A stretch of DNA of 64,000 bases from positions 202,569-266,568 of the forward strand of contig NZ_JACOGF010000002.1 of the NCBI RefSeq assembly GCF_014284335.1, in the 5' to 3' direction. Below are positions 26,739 through 34,969 of the stretch, piece after piece (within the stretch, counting starts at the first letter, position 1; the number at the start of each line of letters is the position of its first letter). This DNA comes from Undibacterium hunanense. GTDB taxonomy: Bacteria; Pseudomonadota; Gammaproteobacteria; Burkholderiales; Burkholderiaceae_D. The translations under genes and the position numbers were made by a program. Below the pieces are notes generated by a model. The model was not told the origin of the DNA, searched no databases, and worked only from the letters and a program-made list of their open reading frames with translations.

Positions 26739-28514
26739 ATGAAATCATCCCTGAGTGCCGTGTTGACTGCATTGGTCTGTAGCCTGCCCCTGAGCTTGCC
26801 GGCAATGGCGGCAGCCGATCCGAATAAAGTCCTGCATCTGTCGTTTGAAGCTGCCGATGATGGCTTTGATGCCATGCGCACCAATAGCGCCTATTCCAAC
26901 TGGGTGTCCGATGCCATTTTTGAGGGCCTGGTGACCTATGATTATCTGGCACGTCCAGCCAGACTGGTGCCCAACACCATCGTCGCCATGCCCGACATCA
27001 GTGATGATGGAAAAACCATGACTTTCCGGCTGAAGAAGGGGATTTATTTCTCACCTGACCCCGCCTTCAAAGGCCAGCGCAGGGAATTGCTGGCCAGTGA
27101 TTATGCCTATACCTTCAAACGCCTTGTGGACCCGAACAATCGCTCCACGCAGGCGAGTATTCTGGAAGGCAAGATCATCGGTCTGGATGAGCTGGTAACC
27201 GCAGCCAAAAAAAACGGCAAGTTCGACTATGACAAGCCAGTTGCCGGGCTGGAAACACCTGACCCGTATACCCTGATCATTCGTTTGAAAGCACAAGACC
27301 TTGGCCTGATTTACTACCTTGCCAAACCCATGGGGGGCGCTGTGGCGCGTGAAGTGGTTGAACATTATGGCGAAGCAGTCAACCAGCACCCGGTAGGCAC
27401 CGGTGCTTATATGCTCAAGCAGTATGTACCGCGCAGTAAAATCATTCTGGAAGCGAATCCCGAATACCGTGGTTTCGTCTGGGACTTTCAGGGTACCGGC
27501 AGTGACTGGGATAAACAGATCATCAAGGACATGAAGGGCAAGCAGATGCCGCAGGTCGGGCGGGTGGAGATTGCCATCATAGAAGAAGAGCAGTCACGCT
27601 GGCTGGCCTTTGATTCTGGTCAGCTGGACTTTGAAATGCTGGTACCGGCAGCATCCGTCAAATTGCTGGATCAGGGCAAACTGAAGCCGGAATATGAAGC
27701 CAAGGGCCTGCGGCTGTATCGTACGGTAGACCCCGGCATTACCCGCACCTTCTTCAATTTCCAGGACCCGACTGTGGGCGGCTATACCAAGGAAAAAATT
27801 GCCTTGCGACGTGCTATTGCCCTGTCCTTCAACCATCAGGAAGAAATTGACCAGGTCTGGTTCGGGCAAGCCATCAAAGCCAAATCCATGGTGCCGCCTG
27901 ACGTGGCAGGGCATGACAGCACCTATCGCAACAGCAATGCCTACGATCCCAATCTGGCCAACAAGCTGCTGGATAAATTCGGCTACAAACGTGGTGCTGA
28001 TGGCTTTCGCAGCATGCCCGATGGTTCGCCACTGAAATTGCGCATTCATTCGGCCCCCAAGACCAAGGACTATGCCCGCATGGAAGTCTGGAAGCGTTCG
28101 CTGGACAAGATAGGCATACGCGCTGAATTTCCGGTAGCCGGTTTTGCCGACAACCTGAAATCAGCTTACCAGTGCAAGCTCATGATGTTTGGCATGGGAT
28201 ACATCGCTGACATCCCGGACGGCATGGACTTCATGGAACTGTATTACGGCAAGAATGCCTACCGCGGCAATCATGGCTGCTATAAATCAGCAGCCTTTGA
28301 TGCCGCCTATGAAAAGGCCCGCATGATGCCGAACGGCCCGGAACGTCAGAAAGTCTTCAACACCATGGAAAGACTGCTGGAAGCCGATACCGTACACAGC
28401 CTGGAACTGTGGCGCGTCCGTAACTGGTTGATACAGCCCTGGGTCAAGGGCTATAAGACGCATCCCATCATGCGCGGTGACTGGCGTTTTCTGGATGTGG
28501 AAAAGAGCAAGTAA
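26739..28514 (+). CDS. Family-5 (oligopeptide-type) solute-binding protein
   Basis: 591 residues with a signal peptide (ending AMAAA, about residue 26). SBP_bac_5 features run through it: LHLSFEAADDGFDAM, WVSDAIFEGLVTYD, KDGKTMTFRLKKGIYFSPDP-like segment, HPVGTGAYMLKQYVP, and the C-terminal ANKLLDKFGY region. It should capture peptides or similar ligands in the periplasm for an ABC importer, but no permease or ATPase genes lie in the window. It ends 9 bp from the convergent NIPSNAP gene. Confidence 0.88.
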   Translation: MKSSLSAVLTALVCSLPLSLPAMAAADPNKVLHLSFEAADDGFDAMRTNSAYSNWVSDAIFEGLVTYDYLARPARLVPNTIVAMPDISDDGKTMTFRLKKGIYFSPDPAFKGQRRELLASDYAYTFKRLVDPNNRSTQASILEGKIIGLDELVTAAKKNGKFDYDKPVAGLETPDPYTLIIRLKAQDLGLIYYLAKPMGGAVAREVVEHYGEAVNQHPVGTGAYMLKQYVPRSKIILEANPEYRGFVWDFQGTGSDWDKQIIKDMKGKQMPQVGRVEIAIIEEEQSRWLAFDSGQLDFEMLVPAASVKLLDQGKLKPEYEAKGLRLYRTVDPGITRTFFNFQDPTVGGYTKEKIALRRAIALSFNHQEEIDQVWFGQAIKAKSMVPPDVAGHDSTYRNSNAYDPNLANKLLDKFGYKRGADGFRSMPDGSPLKLRIHSAPKTKDYARMEVWKRSLDKIGIRAEFPVAGFADNLKSAYQCKLMMFGMGYIADIPDGMDFMELYYGKNAYRGNHGCYKSAAFDAAYEKARMMPNGPERQKVFNTMERLLEADTVHSLELWRVRNWLIQPWVKGYKTHPIMRGDWRFLDVEKSK

Positions 28515-28523
28515 GTCCTCGGG

Positions 28524-28829
28524 CTATTCAAACACGGGTTTGAAAAAGCTGCGTTCATAGCTGACGATGCACTTGGTTTCTTCGGCAAACTTGAACGCAG
28601 CCTGGCATTCTGCATCGGCCGCCATCTGTATGCGGTACTGTTCATACGTCGCTAAACTAGGGAAGCTGAACAGCGCCAGCGCAACATTATTCGCACCCTC
28701 AGAAGGCAGGAAATAACCATGATGCTGGCCACCAAATTTGGTGACCAGTGGTATCCAGAGTTTGCCGTAATGTTCAAACTCTTTCAGTTTGGCGGGGTCG
28801 ATGATGTAGCGGATGTAGCAGGTGATCAT
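28524..28829 (-). CDS. NIPSNAP-family protein
   Basis: 101 residues, one ferredoxin-like alpha/beta-barrel domain beginning MITCYIRYIIDPAKLKEFEHY and containing HHGYFLPSEGANNVALALFSF, both typical of NIPSNAP proteins. They are small cytoplasmic dimers of poorly known function. It is a single gene; a palindromic element lies 35 bp upstream. Confidence 0.85.
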   Translation of the reverse strand: MITCYIRYIIDPAKLKEFEHYGKLWIPLVTKFGGQHHGYFLPSEGANNVALALFSFPSLATYEQYRIQMAADAECQAAFKFAEETKCIVSYERSFFKPVFE

Positions 28830-28864
28830 GGTTGGCTTTGCAAGGTGGGAGATATGGCATCTTA

Positions 28865-29005
28865 GAACCTGTTCACGATCTTACTGCGCAGGCGTGATCG
28901 GGGCTCATGCGCTGCTCAAAATGCTCATGTACTAAAGTACATTCCGCTTTTTGCGCTGCTCTTCACCCCGCTGACGCCCGCTCGCTACAGATCGTGAACA
29001 GGTTC
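28865..29005. mobile_element. 141-bp MITE-like palindromic element with TTA target duplication
   Basis: Terminal inverted repeats GAACCTGTTCACGATCT (from 28865) and the complement (to 29005). TTA occurs on both sides (28862-28864 and 29006-29008). The interior has a hairpin with the ATGTACTAAAGTACAT tip and a CGCTTTTTGCGC stretch. It is non-coding and related to 37310-37470, whose flanking triplet is different (TGA), so the triplets are true target duplications. Confidence 0.85.
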
Positions 29006-29019
29006 TTACACGTCCTGCG

Positions 29020-29049
29020 TTTGCCTGCCAGGTTAGGGTGGCAGGCAAA
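29020..29049 (-). other. Hairpin after the HAF-repeat gene
   Basis: TTTGCCTGCCA (29020-29030) pairs perfectly with TGGCAGGCAAA (29039-29049). It lies 28 bp beyond the stop codon of the minus-strand gene, without a U-tract; it is possibly a weak terminator. Confidence 0.4.
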
Positions 29050-29076
29050 TGCTAGCTCTGGCAGGCATGGATCGGG

Positions 29077-30186
29077 TCAGGCCCCGAAAAACAGCCTGCT
29101 TTCGAAAAACAAACCCTTCAGGCGTTTGCGGAATATGGCCAGGCCAAGGGCTAGCAACACCACCAGTACATTGAAACCGAGTATCTTGGTACCGCCCAGA
29201 TCAACAAAAGGGATGGCGTTCGAAGGCATGGTGGCAGCATACAGGCCGCGATCGTAACTGGCGCCTATCACCTGCCCGGTGTTGTTGATGGCATTGGTCA
29301 GGTACAGGCTTTTGCCGGCAGGGTGCAGTACCATCTTGTTGTCGCGCCAGACGAAGGATAAACGCATATCCAGCGTATCGACCACACCGACCACATGGCC
29401 TTCATTATTGATGCCGGTGGCGAAACTGTCGCCAAAACCTATCTTGTCGCCCAGATCCACCATTTTGCTGCCGTCATGCACAAAGGCATGCCAGCGCCGG
29501 TCTTTGGTTTCCGATGCGCCGACCACCACACCCTTGTCATTGATGGCCGTCGCTGAACTGTAACGACCTCCTATAGTGCCAAGATCCACCATGCCCCTGG
29601 CGCTGTCATAGAAGAAAGCGTGACGTGAGCCATCGGCTATCATTGCCGTGCCGGTTACCTGCCCCAGGTTATTGATGCCGCTGGCATAGCTGACCTTGCC
29701 GCCCAGGGTGCCCAGGTCTTTCAATGCTTCGCCGGGTGTGTACAGGAAAGCATGCCAGTCACGGTTGGGGGTATCGGCAAAACCGACTGCCAGACCGGCA
29801 TTATTGATTGCAGCACCATAGCTGCTGGGGCCACCCAGCGTGCCCAGCTCTTGCGTGCCATGGTCGCGGCTGCGGATGAATGCGCGCCAGGACTGGTCTT
29901 TTTTTGAAGAACCGACCACCTCGCCCTTGTCATTGATGCGCTTGGCTTCACTCTCGGTTTCGCCTGGCAGTTCAAGCTTGATCAGCTTGCCGTTTTCAAA
30001 AAACACGGCATGCGGCGTGCCATCTTTTTCCTTGATGACGGCAGCAACCTGGCCTGCCGCATTCATGTCATAGGCGATGGATTCACCATACTGCTTACGT
30101 TCTATACCCAGAGAATGACTCGTCGCGGCAGCTTCGCCACCAATTAGGGCCAATAGCAACAAACCACTACGCAATGCATGAGGCAT
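29077..30186 (-). CDS. Exported HAF-repeat protein
   Basis: 369 residues: signal peptide (ending GEAAA), then about six repeats of roughly 45 residues with the pattern INxxGxVVGxxxxxxxxxHAFxxxxGxxxDLGTLGG, and a C-terminal hydrophobic helix (residues 337-352) followed by RKR. This is the HAF-repeat beta-propeller type, with a sorting-like or membrane anchor at the end. Function is unknown; it is probably displayed at the cell surface. A ribosome-binding site is visible (GGATG preceded by AAAGGATG). Confidence 0.8.
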   Translation of the reverse strand: MPHALRSGLLLLALIGGEAAATSHSLGIERKQYGESIAYDMNAAGQVAAVIKEKDGTPHAVFFENGKLIKLELPGETESEAKRINDKGEVVGSSKKDQSWRAFIRSRDHGTQELGTLGGPSSYGAAINNAGLAVGFADTPNRDWHAFLYTPGEALKDLGTLGGKVSYASGINNLGQVTGTAMIADGSRHAFFYDSARGMVDLGTIGGRYSSATAINDKGVVVGASETKDRRWHAFVHDGSKMVDLGDKIGFGDSFATGINNEGHVVGVVDTLDMRLSFVWRDNKMVLHPAGKSLYLTNAINNTGQVIGASYDRGLYAATMPSNAIPFVDLGGTKILGFNVLVVLLALGLAIFRKRLKGLFFESRLFFGA

Positions 30187-30335
30187 ACGAGCATCCTTTC
30201 AAAAGGAGTTTTGTGCGGGAGAATTAGCTGATGAATATACAGATGTATTGCTTGATGATAAAGATAAATTATGGCTTCTGTCGTTATCGGCCATCGCGCA
30301 GCGTTTCTGATGCGCGACGGGCCGTTACGTCCGTC

Positions 30336-31424
30336 CTATTCCTTCGCCGGACGGTACTGGCGTGCCCAGCTGGCAAAGGCGCCAACGCTGCGGGTTTGTA
30401 TCCACAACTTGCCTTCACCCTTGAAGCGGCAGACAAAGCCTTCGCCGGAGAAGAACAGGGATTTGTAGCCGCCGACTTTGCTGATGCTGTATTCCAGTCC
30501 ATCGGTAAAGGCGACGATGTTGCCGGTGTCGACGACATAGCCATCCTTGACGTCGATTTCTATGATGGCACCGTAGCTGTTGAGCCACAGGTCACCTTCG
30601 CCGGAAGCACGGATCAGGAACAGGCTTTCGCCAGAAAAGAAACCCTTGGTAAAGCCTTGCCACTTGGTTTCTATGGTGATGCCCGGGGTGCTGGCGACAA
30701 AGGCACCGCTTTGCAGGTACAGGGTTTCGCCCCGCAGGTAACGGTGGACCAGGTCACCGGGCGTGGCAGGGGCAATACCGATTTCGCCTGGCCCATTTTC
30801 AGCAGTGAATTCATTGAGGAACAGGTTTTCGCCCGACAGCATGCGCGAGATGCCGCCTTTCATCTTTGTTTTCATGACCAGGTTGGTGTCCATGGTGGCC
30901 ATGGCACTGGCTTCGACTTTCAATGTTTTTCCGGCGGGTACGTCAACAGTCAGGAAACCGAAATCCGGCCTGCCATCGATTTTAAATTTCAGGCCATCAA
31001 ACGTGACAGCAGCGGCTGGTTTTGTCGTTTCGATCGCTGTGCGGATGGCGGGCGGATCTTGCTGGGCTATCGCTGGTGCTGGTGGTGTACTTTCGGGCGC
31101 GGCTGCTGCCGGTGCGGGCGCAACTGATGCAACTGCCGCAACTGCTACAGATGCCGGAGTGGTATCAGCGGCTGCATTGCCTGCCACGTCTGCCTGATCT
31201 TTCAGTATCACTTTCAAACCAGCTTTTTCTATGGTCAGGCGGTATTTTTCTGCGGTGGCCGCATCCAGTCCGCGCTTGATGACGCGCGGTGCCGTGTCGA
31301 GTAACTGTTTAGCCTGTTCGCCAGACAGCTTGAACAGTTTTTCTACCGTTGCGCAAGCTTGCTCGAAGCTGATGCCTTCAGCCAGTTCACCGGTGAGGAC
31401 GATATCTATATTGGTATTGTTCAT
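30336..31424 (-). CDS. AIM24-family protein with extra N-terminal domain
   Basis: 362 residues. Residues 1-70 form a small alpha/beta domain (IDIVLTGELAEGISFEQA, KLFKLSGEQAKQLL) seen fused to many bacterial proteins. An Ala/Pro-rich linker follows (about 75-125), then an AIM24/TIGR00266 beta-roll (from about 130: GLKFKIDGRPDFGFLTVDV, SGENLFLNEFTAENGPGEIGIA, GFTKGFFSGESLFLIRASGEG). It is the third AIM24 paralogue behind an M48 protease, with an 8-bp gap to the second. Function is unknown; yeast Aim24 is mitochondrial and affects membrane complexes. Confidence 0.85.
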   Translation of the reverse strand: MNNTNIDIVLTGELAEGISFEQACATVEKLFKLSGEQAKQLLDTAPRVIKRGLDAATAEKYRLTIEKAGLKVILKDQADVAGNAAADTTPASVAVAAVASVAPAPAAAAPESTPPAPAIAQQDPPAIRTAIETTKPAAAVTFDGLKFKIDGRPDFGFLTVDVPAGKTLKVEASAMATMDTNLVMKTKMKGGISRMLSGENLFLNEFTAENGPGEIGIAPATPGDLVHRYLRGETLYLQSGAFVASTPGITIETKWQGFTKGFFSGESLFLIRASGEGDLWLNSYGAIIEIDVKDGYVVDTGNIVAFTDGLEYSISKVGGYKSLFFSGEGFVCRFKGEGKLWIQTRSVGAFASWARQYRPAKE

Positions 31425-31432
31425 GGCTGTCC

Positions 31433-32119
31433 TTATCGTTTGCTGCCTGCCTTGAGATTGGGGCCAAGCAGGCCACCAAAACTGCCTTCATTGTGCGACT
31501 GGCACCAGACCGTGCCACGACCAGAGAATTTACACACCATGCCCTCACCACCGAGTATGGATTGCAACCAGCTTTTGCCGGCCTTGGTAATGGAAAATTG
31601 CAGGGTTTCGCTGAAAGCCACGATATGGCCGGTATCGACGATGTAATCGCCATCGATTTCTATGGGATAAATGGCACCGAAAGAAGACAGGACCGCCGTT
31701 CCCCTGCCTTTCAGCTTGAGCCAGAAAATGCTTTCACCGGACAGTATGGATTTGAAACCCTGCCAGCCCAGATCAACTTCTATACCCTGATCACAGGCGA
31801 GGAAAGAACCACCCTGTACGATCAGATTATCGTTGTTCAAGGGCAGTACCAGCATGTCACCTGCCAGGTCGGTACCCAGCCAGACTTCGCCCGGCGTATT
31901 CTGTGGTTCAAAGTGATTTAGGAACAGGGATTCACCACCGAGCAAACGCTTGGCTGCCTTCAACAGCGAGCCGCTTTGTTTTTTATGGGTAGTGGTAGTG
32001 ATTTGCATGTTGCTGCTCATGGCCAGCATGGCACCAGATTCAGCGGTACATACTTCACCAGGACGCAGGCTGACTTTGGCAGCGGTATTGCCAGGCTGAC
32101 TGACTAATTCTACGTGCAT
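31433..32119 (-). CDS. AIM24-family protein (middle paralogue)
   Basis: 228 residues, a single AIM24 domain with no signal peptide or membrane helix. Motifs shared with its neighbours are AESGAMLAMSSNMQI, GGESLFLNHFEPQNTPGEVWLG, GFKSILSGESIFWLKLKGRG and VDTGHIVAFSETLQFSITKAG. It lies 12 bp after the first paralogue and 8 bp before the third on the minus strand, so the set should be translated from one transcript. Confidence 0.87.
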   Translation of the reverse strand: MHVELVSQPGNTAAKVSLRPGEVCTAESGAMLAMSSNMQITTTTHKKQSGSLLKAAKRLLGGESLFLNHFEPQNTPGEVWLGTDLAGDMLVLPLNNDNLIVQGGSFLACDQGIEVDLGWQGFKSILSGESIFWLKLKGRGTAVLSSFGAIYPIEIDGDYIVDTGHIVAFSETLQFSITKAGKSWLQSILGGEGMVCKFSGRGTVWCQSHNEGSFGGLLGPNLKAGSKR

Positions 32120-32131
32120 GATCGCGTCCTC

Positions 32132-32791
32132 TTATAATTTGGGATTAAGCCATCCAGCCAGGCTGGAAATGCTGCGGGTTTGTATGATGATCTTGCCCTT
32201 GCCGCTGACACGCGTCACCAGGCCCTCGCCACCAAAGAAACTGGAAAACAGGCCACCCGCCAGTTGCAGGTTCAGGCGCAGGGATGGTTCATACGCCACC
32301 AGGTGGCTGGTATCGACGATATATTCGCCATTCACTTCTTTTTCCAGCAGTGCGCCATAGGAACCAAACCAGACCTTGCCGTTACCGCTGACCTTGATAC
32401 GGAACAAGCCTTCACGCGCGACCCAGGAAGCAAAACCGGCAAAGCCCAGCCCGATCTTTACCCCTTCTTCGCAGGCCAGAAAAGCACCGGGCTGCAGGTA
32501 ATAGACTTCATCATTCAATTCCCTGCACAGGATTTCACCTGGTGTAGGCTGGACGATGTTGATGCGGCGTGACGCTGAAGTCGCATTCTTGAAACGGCTG
32601 ATGAACAAGGATTCATCACCCAGATATTTGCGCAGCAGACCCTGGATCAGGCCGCCATTGAAATGTGCCGTCAAATCCAGACTGGCATCCATGCTGGACA
32701 TGGCATCGGGTTCAGTCAACAGGCTTTCACCCGGTTCGAGTTCGATCTCGACATAGGAAAAAGCATGTCCTCCCTTGATATTTGCTTTCAC
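32132..32791 (-). CDS. AIM24-family protein (first paralogue, TIGR00266-like)
   Basis: 219 residues, a single AIM24 domain: GHAFSYVEIELEPGESLLTE, SSMDASLDLTAHFNGGL, GDESLFISRFKN, VDTSHLVAYEPSLRLNL, then FFGGEGLVTRVSGKGKIIIQTRS. This is the shortest and most canonical member of the trio. It lies 21 bp downstream of the M48 protease gene and 12 bp upstream of the next paralogue. Confidence 0.87.
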   Translation of the reverse strand: MKANIKGGHAFSYVEIELEPGESLLTEPDAMSSMDASLDLTAHFNGGLIQGLLRKYLGDESLFISRFKNATSASRRINIVQPTPGEILCRELNDEVYYLQPGAFLACEEGVKIGLGFAGFASWVAREGLFRIKVSGNGKVWFGSYGALLEKEVNGEYIVDTSHLVAYEPSLRLNLQLAGGLFSSFFGGEGLVTRVSGKGKIIIQTRSISSLAGWLNPKL

Positions 32792-32812
32792 TGCGACACT
32801 CCTTTTGTTTGG

Positions 32813-34036
32813 TCAGGATGCTGATACTGACGGTTTTTCTGGTGTTGTTTTTGATGGTTCTGCTTCGGATGATTTTGCGACAAATTTTTTGACGGCTTCC
32901 TGCAAGTCTCTGAACGCTGCTTCCTGATTCACATATTGTCCCTTGGATTGGCCGATCAGACTACGCAAATTTGTCAGGCGCTTCTCGCTGGCGGGATGGG
33001 TGCTGAGCAGGCCCATGGCACGTTTGTAAGCTTCCCTTGCCTGTTTGTTGTCGATTTTTTCCATGGCGGCTTTTTCTTCTGCAATCATGCGTTCAAAAAA
33101 ACGCGGCAAACCCTCAGGGTTGATCTCTGCGCGCTGTAACAGACGCACGCCTTTTTCATCCGCATCAGTTTCAAATTGACGCGAATATTGCTGGCTTAGC
33201 AGCAAGGGGGCTGCACTGCCCACTGTCGCCAGCAAGCCGCTGACATCGCCGAATACGGCACTGGCTACCAGATAAATGCTGGCATTGCTGATGACGCTGC
33301 GCATGCCATGCCTTTGTTCGACATGGCTGATCTCATGTGCCAGCACACCCAGCAATTCTTCGGCACTGCCCGCCTTCAGGATCAGGCCAGAGTTGATGGT
33401 GACGTACCCACCTGGCAGCGCAAAGGCATTGGTACTGCTGTCATTGGCGATGACGATGGTGTAGCGATAAGGTGAATTTTCCAGGGCCTGCAGCAAGGGT
33501 GCAGTCAGCGGCTTGAGCAAAACATCCGCCTCTGCCCTGGGCATATGCTTGTTTTCCAGCGCTTTTTCAGCGGCGACACCAGCACCCAGTTTTTCTTCCC
33601 ATTGCACCGGGATTTTTTTTGCTGCGTATTCAGAAAAGCTGCCCATTTGCCACAGCATACCCAGTGGTAGTGCGATCAGCAGCAAGCTCAGTCCCAGCAA
33701 TATGGCCCAGCCCTGCACGCGTTTGCGGCGGGCCACACTTATCTGGCGCGAACATTCAGGGTGGGCGCGCAGAATGGGGTTGTCCAGTATGCCCAGGTCA
33801 CTGGTGTACAGGACCAGATCAGGGTGACCCAGGTGTTTGATGAAGACCAGTTTATTGGCTGCCCCACCCAGTGTCAGTTCCAGCCGGGTAAATGGCAGAG
33901 TACCGACCAGTGATGCCACTTGATAACTGACCCCCAGTTGCGTTAGTTGCAGTTCACCGGTATCACGGCCACCAGGCAGGGATGCATGAAAGGCATGACA
34001 CGAATAATTGGTGGAGGTAAGCGCAGCTGCGTGCAT
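32813..34036 (-). CDS. Membrane-anchored M48-type zinc metalloprotease
   Basis: 407 residues. Residues 1-100 form a cytoplasmic-looking N-terminal domain rich in beta strands; a membrane helix follows (about 109-127), then the M48 domain with HEISH at 234-238 (AHEISHVEQRHG) and a downstream glutamate in FETDADEKGVRLL. HtpX/Oma1-like enzymes of this type act in membrane protein quality control. The linker C-terminus is Pro/Ser/Glu-rich. It is the first gene of an operon with three AIM24 proteins, suggesting they are partners or substrates. Confidence 0.88.
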   Translation of the reverse strand: MHAAALTSTNYSCHAFHASLPGGRDTGELQLTQLGVSYQVASLVGTLPFTRLELTLGGAANKLVFIKHLGHPDLVLYTSDLGILDNPILRAHPECSRQISVARRKRVQGWAILLGLSLLLIALPLGMLWQMGSFSEYAAKKIPVQWEEKLGAGVAAEKALENKHMPRAEADVLLKPLTAPLLQALENSPYRYTIVIANDSSTNAFALPGGYVTINSGLILKAGSAEELLGVLAHEISHVEQRHGMRSVISNASIYLVASAVFGDVSGLLATVGSAAPLLLSQQYSRQFETDADEKGVRLLQRAEINPEGLPRFFERMIAEEKAAMEKIDNKQAREAYKRAMGLLSTHPASEKRLTNLRSLIGQSKGQYVNQEAAFRDLQEAVKKFVAKSSEAEPSKTTPEKPSVSAS

Positions 34037-34304
34037 GAATGGCCTGTGTGATGATAAAAAGAAACTGCATTTTGCCTGACCTTGGCCTGCATGTGATCAA
34101 CACAGCCAGGATGATGGCTGAATTGTAAATCAGGCCTAGTCGTCTTTTGATATTGTTTTTATCATGCACGGCAGGTAGCCAGATCGAAGGGCTTGGCCGT
34201 GCAGGCAGCCGAACGCTCATTTTCAGGGTATCGGGTATCGGGGTCAGGGCTGTCAGTCAGTCGCCCGGCGAGGCACGGTTGACTTCTTGAACAGGCACGT
34301 TGAA

Positions 34305-34715
34305 TTATTTTTTTGCTGGCGTATCTGATGAAACCGACCAGCTTAAACTGCCCTTGTTGCCATCTGTCGCCGTGCGCAGACTCGCTAGCAGGCTGTTTGC
34401 CGATTCTGCCGTGTCGTCGTTGACGGCCATAGGTTTTTGTAGCTCGGCTGCCCAGGTCGTGGAATGTCCACCCTTGTTATCCGTTTTTTCGGTTACCGTT
34501 TTCAGATAGGGTAAATGATTGACGTTTAATACCTTGCAAAAGGAATCGAAGGCATCACCGTTGTCTGTCTGGAACTTGACCTGAAACCGGATGTTTTCAA
34601 GCCGGTTCTTGCTCATGGCATGTATGAGATCGGAAGGTAAATCATTGCCTGCATACACATTCGCAGAGGTGGCGATAATCATGCTGGCCAAAGCAGGAAA
34701 CAGATAATTTTTCAT
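34305..34715 (-). CDS. Small exported protein, unknown
   Basis: 136 residues with a signal peptide (ending VYAGND). The mature part is about 110 residues with one Cys, a repeated K-rich/T-rich surface and a Lys-Lys end. I do not recognise the family. It stands alone between the M48 operon and the divergent helicase gene. Confidence 0.6.
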   Translation of the reverse strand: MKNYLFPALASMIIATSANVYAGNDLPSDLIHAMSKNRLENIRFQVKFQTDNGDAFDSFCKVLNVNHLPYLKTVTEKTDNKGGHSTTWAAELQKPMAVNDDTAESANSLLASLRTATDGNKGSLSWSVSSDTPAKK

Positions 34716-34969
34716 GGGGGAGCGCTTTGATTTAAATTGTATTTGTCATAATGAAGTGAATTGCTCTTCATTTTTCTGACTTCTGATACAGGGCCAGAGT
34801 TGCCAACAGCCGTAATAATAGCAAAAAAATAATGACATCTGGTACAGTTTATTGTCAGCAGGACACTGCGCAAGACAGGAAATTCCCCTCAGTTCAAGGC
34901 ATAAGAGTAAACTACGCCCATTAATATCCTGTCGCATCCTGCGATACGAGCGAACGAGCGAGCATCGCC

